A stretch of 64,000 nt of DNA from Otatea glauca (GCA_036346275.1 JAYEVK010000156.1:1-64000), one strand, 5' to 3'; counted from the stretch's first letter, positions 1-12,210 are shown. Notes: generated from the letters alone by a model not told the origin. Numbers and translations: made by a program.

Positions 1-1305
1 ATGACTATGTTTATGAATAATAATATGATTATTGGTCAATGAATGTATATCATTGTATTGATCAACAAGTATGTGACTTGCTTATGAAGCTCTTTACTTA
101 TTGATGTAATTGATAAAATCTACGATTGGATATCATCATTATAGGATAACAATGAATAGATCGGCACATGTAGTGATCGATTGATCATGCTTCATAGATC
201 ATGGGATATGGAGATATCATCTATATCGTTGTGGATGCATGTTGAAGAACATGGGTTAGATAGACCCCAATGGGACACTACGAGAATGTTTCATTCTTAT
301 GTGTCATCGGTGTATCTCATACCTAGTAGATGTATGATCTTTAGACTGAGATTGTCATATTCCCTACATGTGTATGAGTTTTCCTTGGGGCTATCAAATA
401 CTACTTCCCAACGGATAGTTATAAGGTAGCTTTCATATTTTTACTATGAAGCGTGCAAGGGAAGTGGCGATCAAGATGAATTTGCCTCCAATGAAGCGGA
501 GATATATGACAAGGCCACTCGTGTGGTATGATTAAGGAAGTGCATGGCCATGCCGTGATTGAGAGTGAATCACAACATTAATATATCAGAGATCCGAGAG
601 ATGGATTGAATCATCAAAGGATGACATGCTTCTCGCTTTGAGATCAATCTTCATATACTTAGCAAAGGGATTATTACATGAGTACTTTTGATAGGTTCTA
701 TCAGATTTGATCATAGTATGATTGGGAGTTGGCATACTTTGCGTGGAGCCGCTACCAATTATTGGATTAAAATGAGTTTTCCAAATCCATGTCCAAATGT
801 ACGTGAACTCGCAGGGTCACACACTTAATGGGCTGGGGCGCACGACACTTGGATTGGATCCGTAATTAATGGACCTCGTGGGCTTAGCACGCGGATGGGC
901 CCCGTTTTGGGTTTCATCTCGTGGCTATATAAGGAGGGAGGAGGTAGTGCACGGGGTGTGCTTTCCTACTGTTTAGATGTGATTCACTAGAAACCTAGCC
1001 TCCCTCTCTCGCTGCCCGCGGGCAGAGTGACGTGTGCTTGCACAGACCACGCACCGTGCCCATACCGGACGTGTGGACTACTATGGTGATGCTGCTGCGG
1101 CTGCGATGTGGGGGCGATCTCATGGCGGCGGGCGATCCACTCCATCGGCGCTTCGGCTGCGGCGAGGGCGATCCACTACATCGACTCGCGAAGGATTACG
1201 AATCGCGCATCTAGTGGTAATCTAATCTTTGATCCTTCTTGCGAGTAGCTTTACGGTTATCACGATAGTTTTTTTGTGCTAGGGTAGCATACGCGTTTCT
1301 CTTGA
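1..1305 (+). repeat. E1 5' LTR (partial)
   Basis: Direct repeat of 6743-8041. It ends directly before the primer binding site at 1306. Scattered small differences from the 3' LTR sit mostly at CG or CNG positions. Short ORFs near 1032-1225 lie in the R/U5 part of the LTR and are not genes. Confidence 0.93.
925..932 (+). promoter_or_regulatory. TATA box of E1 5' LTR
   Basis: TATATAAG in the U3-like part of the LTR, conserved at 7671-7678 in the 3' LTR. It is the expected start of the element transcript, with the start site about 30 bp downstream. Confidence 0.75.
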
Positions 1306-1317
1306 TGGTATCGAGCC
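1306..1317 (+). other. E1 primer binding site (tRNA-iMet type)
   Basis: TGGTATCGAGCC directly follows the LTR. It differs from the usual TGGTATCAGAGC by loss of one A. The same one-base loss is seen in the unrelated element E3, which suggests a shared sequencing or consensus error. Confidence 0.8.
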
Positions 1318-2769
1318 ATCTCGTATAGATTTGTGATCCGGATGTTGCACATATGATGTGTGAGGTTAGTAGATTGGATCTATTACATGTTCGGCCGGTT
1401 CGTGTGATGAATTGGTGACGGCAGCCATCGATGAGATCGATCGGTTTAGGGTTTGAGAAAGTGCAATCGACTCAATCTTGATTTAGGTGAGTCCGTTCAT
1501 GGTATGATGTTACCCTTACCGGTCGGGTTACCGCCATCAGGGTTTCTAAAACGTATCCATATGGGACCAAGCCAATCAGATTGAGTTGGATTGAGTCAAT
1601 CTAGTTTATCCATGATAAGCGCAAACCGATTCAATATTGATTTGGGGTGAGTCCGTTCATAGTATCGACGTTGCCTTATCTTGGTCAGGTTACGCGCATC
1701 GGGGTTTCAAAGCGTATCCATATGGGACCAATCAATCAGATTAGATCGGATCGCCATGCGCTGCCCCTCGGACCGAGTCGTCGCCGGGTTGCTTTTGTTT
1801 AACCGTTTTGCAGGGAATTATGTGAAATAGTATGGCCTATGTGTATGTGATGCATGTAATTTCCACATGGCTGCGTGCGTGTCAAGCCATAAGGCTATTT
1901 AAATTGTATAACGACCGTGTGTCAACTTGTGATGCTTCAAACCTCATGTAAAATTCATTATCAAAAGTTGTAAGGCTTTGCATCCATAATGATGAAGACG
2001 ATGGTATCAAGCAAGGTGGCTAGATGATGGAGATCTTAATGCTTAGGGCCATGCTATTTCACGACTTATTTTGATTTTACTGTGGATGTGTGTTTAATCC
2101 TTGCTATTTTCTTTATGCTCATTGCATGTGATGCCATGTTTATAGTAGTCTTTGTTCATCCCTATAGTTAAAAATTTTAAATCATATTGTCCATCCAATT
2201 GTTGCACCTATCAAGAATTTAGATCGTTATTGATATGACCGCCAAAGTAGTATATCAATAGCTATCTCAATAGATGATAGGGATGTGTTGGACACATCAT
2301 GCATAACAATGGTAGATTTAATCAAGCTATCAAAACGGTTTTGGGCTTGAGGACATAAGTGGTTGGGATTTGATTTCAGTAATGAAGGAACCTATACAAG
2401 ACAATTGGTGTCTAGGAAAACACACATGAGGGGGTTTCTTAATTGGCACCGAATATGGGAAGTGCTCCTCCTCATGTGAGCCCCTTGGGCAGGAGTTGAC
2501 CTGCCATGAGTCAAGTTGATGGAGGCATTCATTACTTGTTTTCATACTCAACAAACAAGAGTTACATATGATGTAATTAGCAAAGGTGTTGCTTACCTAT
2601 GTCATTAAATTTCTTGCAGTGATGCCAAAGCTTACTAGTGTTTGATGAATATGGATCTTGAATACTCACTATGTGTCTATAAAATAGGAGTGTCTTTTAT
2701 TAAAATGTTTAATAAAAGTTTTACATAAACATAGTGCTTAGAATATTTGCATGTATTTGTTGTAGTTCA
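1318..2769 (+). other. E1 untranslated leader with a ~160 bp tandem duplication
   Basis: No credible coding region. It contains two diverged tandem copies of a ~160 bp unit, at about 1460-1618 and 1619-1765. Both contain GGTGAGTCCGTTCAT (1486-1500 and 1646-1660) and CGTATCCATATGGGACCA. The rest is AT-rich leader between the primer binding site and gag, and I see nothing else in it. Confidence 0.7.
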
Positions 2770-3600
2770 ATGGAACCTTCTCCTACTCCTGCTATACTTG
2801 GTTTTGCTTTGAGATCGGTTTTGGAAAGGGAAAAACTAAATGGAACTAATTTTGTTGATTGGTATCGCAACCCGAGAATTGTTCTCAAGCATGAAAAGAA
2901 AGACTATGTTCTAGAGAATCCAATCCTGATGAACTAAATAAAATGCTCCTCGCAATTTGAAGGTTGAATATGAAAAAATGTTAATGCTTCAGAGGTCACT
3001 GCCTCATGCTTGTCACCATGGACTCTGAGCTCCAAAAGCAATATGAGGACCAGGATGCTTACAATATGATTGTGGGCTTGAAGGGCATGTTTGGGAATCA
3101 AGCAAGAGCTGAGAGGTATGGTATCTCAAAGCTTTTATTTGCTTTAAGTGGTCAAGGCGGCAAGTCACCCTCATGTGATCAAGATGATTGGTTACATTGG
3201 GAGATTGGAAAACTTGAGTTTCCCCTTAGCCTCGGTTTGGCCACGATGTTATTCTCAGTCTACGCATTACAGAGCTTTGAACCATTCATTATGAATTTTC
3301 ATATGAATAGTATGGAGAAGAGCCTAACCGAGAGCTACATGGGATGCTCAAGGTCGCGAGGAAAGCATTAAGAAAAACCCAATCATGTAATGATGGTTGG
3401 AAAACAACCGCTTTAAAAAGAGGAAGGCTAAGGCTGGGGGAACGGAAAGAGCAAGGGCAAGGGCAAGGCTCAAGATGAGATCGCAAGCCTCAAAACTAAG
3501 CTTCGAAGCTTAAAGTTGGCTCCTCAACCTCGATACCCAATGCTTCTATTGCAAGAAATCGTGACATTGGAAACGGAGGCTGAAAAGTACTGCGTATAAG
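2770..3600 (+). pseudogene. gag: E1 gag (broken)
   Basis: Gag makes the capsid/nucleocapsid protein that packages the element RNA into cytoplasmic particles. The start at 2770 opens with MEPSPTP, followed by LRSVLEREKLNGTNFVDWY, the usual N-terminus of Tnt1-94-like gag. The frame stops at 2936 by a frameshift and resumes at 3006-3370 with an alpha-helical capsid region containing QARAERYGISKLLFA and EPFIMNFHMN. A damaged zinc knuckle lies near 3541-3590. It keeps CFYC and the following His, but a stop sits between them and the last Cys is lost. The family gag is about 280-330 aa, so most of it is present but in at least three frames. Confidence 0.85.
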
Positions 3601-3602
3601 AA

Positions 3603-5018
3603 GAATGGAAATGTGGTTTCCACTTGTATTATTGTTATAGAAATTAATCTTGCTACTTCTTCACTCAACTCATGGGTATATGATACGGTTCGGTTGCTCA
3701 CATTTGCAATTCGATGGGTGATAAAGAGTAGAGACTTGGTAAAAGGAGAAGTGGATCTTCGCGTGGGGAATAAAGCAAGAGTTCTTTGGTCTTGCTGCTG
3801 GCACATACCCATTGCATTTGCCTTTAGGATTAGTTTTAGAACTCAATAATTGTTATTTTGTTCCATCTTTGAGTAGAAACATTATTTCATCTTCTTGTTT
3901 GGAACATGAAGGTTATGATTTCGAATAAAGAACTTTGTTTGTTCGATATTTTTGAATGATATGTATTATGGTCGTTCCCATGGTGGATGGGTTGTACGCC
4001 TTGAACTCAAGAAAAACCTGTCTATAATATTAATGTAAAAGGCCTCGGCCTAATGATTTGAACCCTACCTTTTTATGGCATTGTCGCTAGGTCATATAAA
4101 TGAGAAGCGCATGAAGAAGCTCCATGGTGATGGACTTCTAACCTCATTTGATTTTGAATCATTTGAAACATGTGAGTCTTGTTTACTTGGCAAGATGACA
4201 AAAGCCCCTTTCACAGTTTTAGTGAGAGAGCAAGTGAATTATTGGCCCTAATACATACAGGATGTATGTGGACCAATGAGCTCATTGCTAGGGGTGGGTT
4301 TCAGATTTTGTAACTTTTACTGATGACTTTAGTAGATATGGATATATCTATTTAATGAGGCATAAATCAAACTTTTGAAAGGTTCAAAGAGTTTGAACGA
4401 AGTACAAAATCAACTTGGCAAATCAATAAAACACTTACGATCGATCGTGGTGGCGAATACTTGAGCCAAGAGTTTGGTGATCATCTAAAGCAATGTGGAA
4501 TCGTTCGCAACTTACTCGCTTAGGAACGCCTCAATGGAATGGCGTGTCCGAACGGCAATGTAACTCAACTTTATTAGATATGGTTCGTCAATGATGAGCC
4601 AAACAGATCTGCCATTATCCTTCGGGTTTCGCTCTAGAGGCAGTTGCGTTCACTTTGAATAGGGTCCCATCAAAATCCGTTGAGAAGATGCCATATGAAA
4701 TATGGGTCGAGAAGACCCATGTTGTCATTTCTCAAGATATGGGGATGTGAGGCTTATGTAAAACGTTTACAATCAGATAAACTCGCACCTAAATCAGAAA
4801 AATGCTTTTTTGTGGGGTATCCTAAAGAAACAAAAGGATATTACTTTTACAAAAGAAACGAGAACAAAGTTTTTGTTGCTCTAAATGGTGTCTTTTGGAG
4901 AAAGAGTTTCTTTCAAAAGAAATCAAGAGGAGTGATGTGTATCTTGATGAAGTTCGAGAATCACATGAATATGTTCAAGCTACCACTGAACCTTCACAAG
5001 ATGTACAAAGTGTTGTAA
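3603..5018 (+). pseudogene. pol: E1 protease and integrase portion of pol (broken)
   Basis: The aspartic protease site lies near 3672-3720 (SWVYDT then HICNSMG) and is split by loss of one base, probably at the Gly of D-T-G. The GAG-pre-integrase zinc-binding segment lies at about 4080-4230 (GHINEKRMKKLHGDGL, then CESCLLGKMTKAPF). Integrase core fragments follow at about 4240-4560 (DVCGPMSS, GGEYLSQEFG). The C-terminal part at 4680-5018 is open (SFLKIWGCEAYVKRL). Several stops and shifts separate these blocks, so no functional protease or integrase can be made as read. Expected role: polyprotein cleavage and insertion of the cDNA. Confidence 0.82.
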
Positions 5019-6607
5019 CCCCTGTGGAAGAGACTCCAACCCCACGTAGGTCGGGGAGGCCACGTCATGTACCTATAAGATATGGGAATGACATATTATT
5101 GTTGGACAATGATGAGCCCACGACTTATGAAGAAGCAATGATGGACCCAAACTCCGAATGGCTTGGAGCCATGAGATCCGAAATTCAATCCATGCATGAC
5201 AATCAAGTTTGGAACTTGGTCGATTCTCCTGATGGTGTAAAAACCATTGAATGCAAATGGATTTTCAAGAAGAAGATAGACGTAGATGGAAATGTTCAGA
5301 TCTATAAGGCACGGTTGGTGGCAAAGGGTTTCAAACAAGTTCAAGGAGTTGACTATGATGAAACCTTCTCACCGGTAGCTATGCTCAAGTCTGTCCGGAT
5401 CATTTTAGCTATTGCTGCATATTTTGATTATGAAATATGGCAGATGGATGTCAAAACAGCCTTCCTTAATGGGAATCTTTCTGAGGATGTATACATGATA
5501 CAACCTGAAGGTTTTGTTGATCCTAAATATACTAAAAGGGTATGCAAGCTTCAAAGATCCATTTATGGGTTAAAGCAAGCATCTCGGAGTTGGAACATTC
5601 GTTTTGATGAAGTAGTCAAAGGGTTTGACTTTATCAAAAATGAAGAAGAGCCTTATGTTTACAAGAAGGCTAGTGGGAGCGCACTTGTATTTCTGATTTT
5701 GTATGTGGATGACATATTATTGATCAGGAATGATATTCCTATGCTTGAAGATGTTAAGACTTCATTGAAAAGGAGTTTCTCAATGAAGGACTTGGGAGAA
5801 GCATGCTATATCTTGGGCATAAAAATCTATAGAGATAGATCAAAAAGGTTAATTGGATTAAGTCAGGAAACATACATTGACAAGATATTGAAAAGGATCA
5901 ATATGCATGAATCCAAGAGAGGTTTCATGCCAATGTCACATGGCATCAGTCTCTGCAAGAATCAGTGTCCTTCGACATCTGATGAGCGAGACAGGATGAG
6001 CAAGATTCCATATGCTTCAGCTATTGGGTCTATTACGTATGCCATGATCTGTACACGCCCAGATGTCTCATATGCTCTAAGTGTCACGAGCAAATACCAA
6101 GCGGATCCTAGTGATGGTCATTGGATAGCCGTAAAAAATATCCTGAAGTACTTGAGAAGAACTAAGGGTATGTTCCTTGTTTTTGGAGGTGAGAAAGATC
6201 TGGTTGCAAAGGGTTACACCGATGCAAGCTTCCAAACTGACAAAGATGATTTTCGATCGCAATCCGGGTTTGTGTTTACACTTAATGGAGGAGCGAAGTC
6301 GGAAGAGTTCCAAGCAAAACACGGTGGTCGACTTCTATGTATAGAGTACATTGCGGCTTCCGAAGCCGCAAAAGAAGCTGTGTGGATTAAGAAGTTTATC
6401 ACAGAGCTTGGTGTGGTCGCTAGTGCCTCTAGTCCAATTGACATCTATTGTGATAATAGTGGTGCCATTGCACAAGTAAAAGAGCCTAGATTACATCAGA
6501 AGTCTAAACACATACTCCGACGCTTTCACCTTATTCGCGAGATTGTGGATAGAGGTGACGTGAGAATATGCAAAGTACATACTAAGCCAATGTGGTCGAT
6601 CCGTTGA
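4895..6607 (+). CDS. pol: E1 reverse transcriptase-RNase H (open 570-codon segment of pol)
   Basis: This is the longest intact reading frame in the window. It is an internal segment of the polyprotein, and 4895 is the first Met in frame rather than a true start. The RT_RVT2 domain covers residues ~95-340: WIFKKKIDVDGNVQIYKARL, then VKTAFLNGNL, LKQAS and the catalytic YVDD at 5702-5713. RNase H follows from about residue 440 (YTDASFQTDKDDFRSQSG, IYCDNSGA). Between them lies a short stretch near 6290-6345 where two compensating indels garble the usual motif before the IAASEAAKEAVW helix. The frame ends one shift early: the expected final residues (DPLTKPLPQPKHE) lie in another frame just after 6607. 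It copies element RNA into cDNA. Confidence 0.9.
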   Translation: MEKEFLSKEIKRSDVYLDEVRESHEYVQATTEPSQDVQSVVTPVEETPTPRRSGRPRHVPIRYGNDILLLDNDEPTTYEEAMMDPNSEWLGAMRSEIQSMHDNQVWNLVDSPDGVKTIECKWIFKKKIDVDGNVQIYKARLVAKGFKQVQGVDYDETFSPVAMLKSVRIILAIAAYFDYEIWQMDVKTAFLNGNLSEDVYMIQPEGFVDPKYTKRVCKLQRSIYGLKQASRSWNIRFDEVVKGFDFIKNEEEPYVYKKASGSALVFLILYVDDILLIRNDIPMLEDVKTSLKRSFSMKDLGEACYILGIKIYRDRSKRLIGLSQETYIDKILKRINMHESKRGFMPMSHGISLCKNQCPSTSDERDRMSKIPYASAIGSITYAMICTRPDVSYALSVTSKYQADPSDGHWIAVKNILKYLRRTKGMFLVFGGEKDLVAKGYTDASFQTDKDDFRSQSGFVFTLNGGAKSEEFQAKHGGRLLCIEYIAASEAAKEAVWIKKFITELGVVASASSPIDIYCDNSGAIAQVKEPRLHQKSKHILRRFHLIREIVDRGDVRICKVHTKPMWSIR

Positions 6608-6682
6608 CAAAGCCACTACCACAGCCTAAGCATGAGGCGCACACAACGCCTATTGGTATTAGATACTCAATTGATTGACTCA

Positions 6683-6698
6683 AGTGCAAGTGGGAGAT
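6683..6698 (+). other. E1 polypurine tract
   Basis: AGTGCAAGTGGGAGAT lies directly upstream of the 3' LTR start TGTTAG at 6699. It is the plus-strand primer typical of this Copia group. Confidence 0.8.
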
Positions 6699-8041
6699 TG
6701 TTAGTGTTATGCCCTTGAGGCAATCATTTAGATGATTGTAACATGACTATGTTTATGAATAATAATATGATTATTGGTCCAATGAATGTATATCATTGTA
6801 TTGATCAACAAGTATGTGACTTGCTTATGAAGTTCTTTACTTATTGATTTAATTCGATAAAATCTCGATCGGATATCATCGATAGGACAACGATGAATAG
6901 ATCAAGACATGTAGTGATCGATGATCATGCTTCATAGATCATGGATATGGAGATATCATCTATACGCTGTGGACGCATGTTGAAGAACATGGGTTAGATA
7001 AACCCGCAATGGGACATCTGCGAGAATGTTTCATTCTTATGTGTCATCAAGTATCTCATACCTAGTAGATGTATGATCCTTAGACTCGAGATTGTCATAT
7101 TCCTACATGTGTAATATTTTTCCTTGGGGCTATCAAATACTACTTCCTAACCGGATAGTTATAAAGGTAGCTTTCATGTTTACTATGAAATGTGCAGAGG
7201 GAAGTGAGCGGTCAAGATGGAATTTGCCACTCCAATGAAATGGAGATATATGACAAGGCCACTCGTGTGATATGATTAAGGAAGTGCATGGCCATGCCGT
7301 GATTGAGGAGTCAATCACAACTTATTAATATATCACGGATACGAGAGATGGATTAAATCATCAAAGGATGACATGCTTCTCGCCTTGAGATCAATCTTCA
7401 TATACTTGGCAAAGGGATTATTACATGAGTACTTTTGATAGGTTCTGTCCGATTTGATCATAGTATGTTTGGGAGTTGGCATACTTTGCAAGGAGCCGCT
7501 ACCAACTATTGGATTGAAAAGGTGTTTTCCGAATCCATGTACAGACGCACGTGAACCCTGTGGTCACACACTTAATGGGTCGATGCATTAATTTGGATTG
7601 GATCCGTAATTAATGGACCTCGTGGGCTTAGCACGCGAATGGGCCCTGGTTTAGGGTTTCATCTCGTAGCTATATAAGGAGGGGAGGAGGGTGAGTGCAG
7701 GGTGTGCTTTCCCACGGTTTAGAAGTGATTCACTCGAAACCCTAGCCTCCTCCTCTCGCTGCCCCTGCCGAGCAACCAGGTGCTTGCACACCGACGCATG
7801 GAGTTCCATCCCTGGACGTGTGGACTACTGCGGTGACACTGCTACGACTACGGCGTGGGAGGACGATCCACTCCATCGACGCTACGACTTCGACGAGGAT
7901 GATCCACTACATCAACGAGTGAAGGATTCCGCAACTGCGTGTCTAGTGGTAATCAAATCTTCGATCCCCTTCTTGCGAGTAGCTTTCTGGTTATGCGGTA
8001 GTTTTTTTTTGTGCTAGTGTAGCATACCGCGTTTCTCTTCA
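6699..8041 (+). repeat. E1 3' LTR (complete, 1343 bp)
   Basis: Starts TGTTAG after the polypurine tract and ends TTCTCTTCA. Its TATA box is TATATAAG at 7671-7678. It is a direct repeat of 1-1305. The short ORF at 7691-8017 is R/U5 sequence, not a gene. Confidence 0.93.
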
Positions 8042-8275
8042 CTAGTTCCAAGAGCATACTATTTCGGTGGTCACCTCCTTCCCAATAGGAGATATACTTC
8101 ACAACCAGGATGCCACTGGTAGAATTGCAAAGTGGGCAATCGAGCTTGGAGCTTTTGACATCTTATTCAAGCCTCGCACAGCCATCAAGTCTCAAGCGCT
8201 CGCCGACTTCACTGCCGAGTGGACAGAACTTCAAAATCTGGTGGTTGTCAAGGAACTCGAGAATTGGACGATGCC
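8042..8275 (+). pseudogene. pol: E2 RT/RNase H connection, left fragment
   Basis: Translation gives ISVVTSFPIGDILHN, GRIAKWAIELGAFDI and SQALADFTAEWTE, the segment linking RT to RNase H in Tat-like Gypsy pol. The frame is open here. It is cut on the left by E1 and on the right by E3. The last five bases, ATGCC, are the E3 target duplication and recur at 21052-21056. Joining across E3 leaves the frame continuous from WTMP into FDGS. Confidence 0.88.
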
Positions 8276-11200
8276 TGTCGGGACCCGAACCTGCAGATCC
8301 GGACCCTCTGTGTATTCTGTGCCAGTCCAGGATCACGCTAGTACACACAGTCATACAGGGTTGCACATCACAGACATTCACGAAGATATAAGAATAATTA
8401 GTGCAAACATGTATATAAACCGAGTTGTGCGACCTTATGGTCTCCTTACAGATAAGACACCACACGGGCTTACATTATTGAGAGAAAAGAAATAGCAAAT
8501 GAACATAAAAAAGGTCGTGGAAGCCTTCATCTTGCCACAGGCAACCGATCGGGCTTGCCCCTAGTTGCTCGGGTCCTCAATGTACTCTTCCTCCCATCTT
8601 TGGTGTAGACTCCTCCACCGATGTTGGGTTTGATAAGCAAGGTGGGATGAGTACACAAGGCACTCAACAAGTAATGCAATGAATGCGCATATTACTACAT
8701 GCAAAGCTTATTCCAAAGGGTTGGCTTAAATGGTTCTTTTGCATCAAAAAAGCAATTTTAAACCAATATCTTAATTAGATTAAAGCATTGGAACAGTTAT
8801 AAGTAATACTAATTTCTTCAAATGGTTTTTCCTCAAGATTCTCGGCACACCTCTTTGATTCATTTTAACACTTGGCACACAGCCACCCTTCCCACATTTT
8901 GTTTATGAAAATCTACCCCTTGATTGTAATCCCGAGCAATGCTCAATACATGCGGCTATTCGAATAGTTTTGACACTCTGCAGAGGTTGTACACTTTACC
9001 CACAAGATCTGACCGCTCACCACACAGTGATTGTCCGCAACAAAGCTTTTCAGAACCTCTACCTTAACTAAAGAACCTCTCCAGATTGCCTTCACTATCA
9101 CTTCCTCACACAGAGCCAAGTATAGGACCGCCAATCACCGCTGGATGGGCACCAAGCCGTAGTACGCACGCTCCCCATACGAGATACACCCTGCATCTTG
9201 TCACCCGAGGTATCGTGAGAAAGATATCGTAACCCTAGTCAACTAGGTCTGTCCCATATCGCATATGTGGTTGTACGGTGACTCGGATCAAAGGCTTGCA
9301 AGGTGAAGTCCTTAATCGACCAAGGCAAGACTTCCAACACTCAACATGGCACACGACCCATTGTAGCACACAGACTCACAACACTCATCAACCCAATGCC
9401 ACACAGCCCACTGGCACCTGACCTCTTGCCACTTGCCCTGATCTAAATCATTTCCCACCCATTGATTATTGTGCAACACATGCCGGCAATAACTCAACAT
9501 CAATATGGAACCACACAGTCACCATACTTCCATATCATCATGTGGCATCATCACACCACTTTCAAAATACATTCAATATTCCATTAGTCAATTTTGTAGC
9601 ATTTTTCTCAAAGATCATTCATGACTCGTTGCAAGGCTAAGCATCTACTCACTGCCTAGCCTCCGTGTTGGCACAATATTAACATCCAACTAATATAATC
9701 AAACTTAGGGTGACAATGATTTAGGGCATACAATTAATAATTCAAGGTGGCATAACAAAATGGGTTGATTAACTACATTATCCCAAATCAATTTAAATTC
9801 ATTTTAAATAAATAAGCATGCATAGTTTCAAAGCATAAACTACATTTTAAAACCTGGGATCAAAATGATCAAAGCATCACTTGCCTTCAAAGAGTTGCTG
9901 GTCGTGTTCAAGCTTGGTCTTGAGCGACGAATTCTTCCTCGAAACTTTCCGCAAATTTGCTTCTACGCGCACAAACAAAATATACAATAAAAATCTAATA
10001 CAGAGGACTAAATGGCCTCAAAATTCAAATAAAATTCATCATTAAATAGATCATAATTTTATGAATTTTTAGAAATTTGAATCACCCAAATCCGAGTTAA
10101 AATGCAAAAGTTATAGTCATTTGAAGTTTGAATAAAATCAAAATACAGAAATTAAGAAATCCGATTTTTCCCAATTATTTTTATACTGAAAATTCGCATT
10201 TATGACGTCAGCATTGCATCATGATGACGTCAGCACATAAAAAATTTCGGTCAAAATATTTTTATATAAAACATATTTATGGCGTCGTGATAGCGTCAAG
10301 ACGACACGTGGCGACCTCTAGTGCCGCCACGTTGCTTGATTCATAAATTTGGGTCCACGGTTCGGCTTTGGTCCACCGTGGATCGGCAAAGATCGCTCAT
10401 CATGCACCGGTGACGCAGCCGTGGCATCGTGACGATCTGCGACCAATCCCGACGCGACACGCGGCAAGATCCGCATCGCCGCTCATCCAGCGGCCGGATC
10501 TCCCCGCTTGATTCGGCGACGCCGACTCCACGCCCCGCGTGTCACGCATCCAACGGCGCCCGAACTCAACGGTGCGATCGGTCTCACCCTCGATCAACGC
10601 CACGCAGCGTCCGCACGTGATTCGATGAAGTGCGGCGTCATCTCCGCCGCACGTTCAAATTTGAGCGGACGGATCCGGCGCCACCGATCTACTCACACCG
10701 CCGCTGAGATCTAAATCCAACGGCCCACGGTACCGAGCCATTTACTATTCAGCCGCCACGCCGCACAATCTCACGCGTTCACTAACGATCCAACGGCTAA
10801 GACAAAACACATCGCAGTAAACTAGATCTAATCCAAGCGTTCGCTCTAGATCTAACGATCAAGATCAACTAACGTGTAAACCTTAGGGTTAATCCGCATC
10901 CGTCCATAATGCAGATCTAATGGCACGATACAAACTAAAAGAAACAGAGAAGGGCGACGTGGCACGATCCTTACCCTCCTTGCGGATCCGGCGGTCAGCG
11001 ATGCTCAAAGTCCGGCGATGGCTGCGGCGGTGCAAGCTTGCCGAGATGAGGAAGGCGGCGTGGTCGCGGCGTTCGGTGGTTCCGGCGAGAAGATCTAAGC
11101 GATTCGGCGCGGCTTGACTTGGGCAGAGCTGCTGGTGACCTCGGCGGCGGCGAAATGGACCGACGGAGAAGCAAGCGGCGGAGAAACGATGGCGCGCAGA

Positions 11201-11858
11201 GGAACAACTACGGCGAGCTCTCCGTGGTCTCTAGAGCGCCTCGGCGAGCGTGCGAGAGTCAAAAGACGCAGCGAAGGAGCTCTGTCGACGCGCTACTCGG
11301 TGCACTTTAAGGGGCCTCGGCGTGCGCGCTTCTGAGCGCGAACGAGCGAAGCGGTCGGCGGCATTAGCTCCGGTGATCTCGCGAAGGCGACCGACGCGGG
11401 CCTCTCCCACCGTTCGTCAGGCGGCGATGATCCAAAGCGCACGACGCGACGGCGTGGCTCACTCACGAGCATCCGATCGAGGATCGAGCGGCTCGGACCG
11501 GCGACGCTAGGTTTCGCGCGGTTGGGCGACGACACGCACGAGAATGGGTTCGGCCCATTCTTGTTCAACTGATTTTAAAATCATTTCACATTTAAAATAA
11601 TTCTAGAAATTCAATTAAATCATTTGGAGCTTTTAAAATAGCGAGAAAAATTCTAGAAAAATTCAGAAATTACTTTGAGATATTTGGAACTCAATTAAAA
11701 TATTTGCAATAAAACTTTGCAAAAACTTTTCCATTATTCAATTGTTTTCAAGAAAAGCCCTATTTGAATAAATCCAATTAAATTTAAATAAATTCCCAAA
11801 AAATCACAAAAATAAAAATACTCCAAAATTTAAGTTAGAGCAAAAATTAGGTGTTACA
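8276..11858 (-). repeat. E3 3' LTR (3583 bp)
   Basis: Direct repeat of 17515-21051. Its left end is TGTCGGGACC and its right end TGTTACA. The AT-rich part (about 9540-10200) is nearly identical to the other LTR, while the GC-rich part (10400-11520) differs at many CG/CNG sites. It contains a 50 bp segment (10663-10712) missing from the other LTR. Overlapping ORFs on both strands in the GC-rich part are a composition effect. Confidence 0.95.
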
Positions 11859-11871
11859 AACCTCCCCCTTA
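11859..11871 (-). other. E3 polypurine tract
   Basis: On the minus strand ATAAGGGGGAGGTTT immediately precedes the LTR start TGTAACA, the expected position of the plus-strand primer. Confidence 0.85.
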
Positions 11872-11879
11872 TGAGAATC

Positions 11880-12210
11880 TCGTCACGAGATTCGTATCAT
11901 CTGAGTAAATAGGTTAGGAACTCCTTCTTGAGATCTTCTTCTCGTTCCCATGTTGCTTCACTTTCCAGAATGGTTGCTCCATTGAATTCTATGAACGTGT
12001 TGACTTGTTCCTTGTCTCTCGGTCCATTACGTCCAGAATCTTCATCGGATGTTCTTTGTAGGTCAGATCTTCTTGCAGCTCAATTGCCTCCAAAGGTGTT
12101 TGCTCTTCTGGTACTCGAAGACACTTCTTTAGTTGTGATACATGGAATACATCATGCACTCTGCCAAAGATGGTGGTAACTCAAGCGATAAGCAACTTCA
12201 CCTCTGCGGC
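11880..12210 (-). pseudogene. pol: E3 chromodomain-like C-terminus of integrase (broken)
   Basis: Minus-strand translation in mixed frames shows AEVHDVFHVSQLKKCL, QEDLTYKEHPMKILD and a damaged WSNH...EATWE region. These are the usual end of Tekay-type integrase, where a chromodomain-like fold is thought to direct insertion to heterochromatin. It lies directly downstream of the integrase GPY/F-like region and ends just before the polypurine tract. At least two frameshifts are needed to join the pieces. Confidence 0.75.

Larger units (their letters stand above)
1..8041 (+). mobile_element. E1: Tnt1-94-like Ty1/Copia LTR retrotransposon, 5' end cut by window edge
   Basis: Two near-identical direct repeats (1-1305 and 6699-8041) flank a 5.4 kb interior. 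The interior shows, in order, a tRNA-iMet-type primer binding site, gag, protease, integrase, RT-RNase H and a polypurine tract, which is the Copia order. The 5' LTR lacks about 44 bp that lie before base 1. To the right the sequence continues directly into RT/RNase H coding of the Gypsy element E2, so E1 inserted into E2. The left target duplication is outside the window and cannot be checked. Gag, protease and integrase frames are broken, but RT-RNase H is open over 570 codons. The exact Copia lineage (Angela, TAR or Tork) is not assigned. Confidence 0.93.

Noticed and set aside
181..1225. Small ORFs at the left end as genes
   Set aside because: They fall inside the E1 5' LTR and are not preserved in the 3' LTR.
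10400..11568. Many overlapping ORFs on both strands
   Set aside because: They lie in the GC-rich part of the E3 3' LTR, have no domain similarity, and their counterparts at 19496-20787 do not keep frame.
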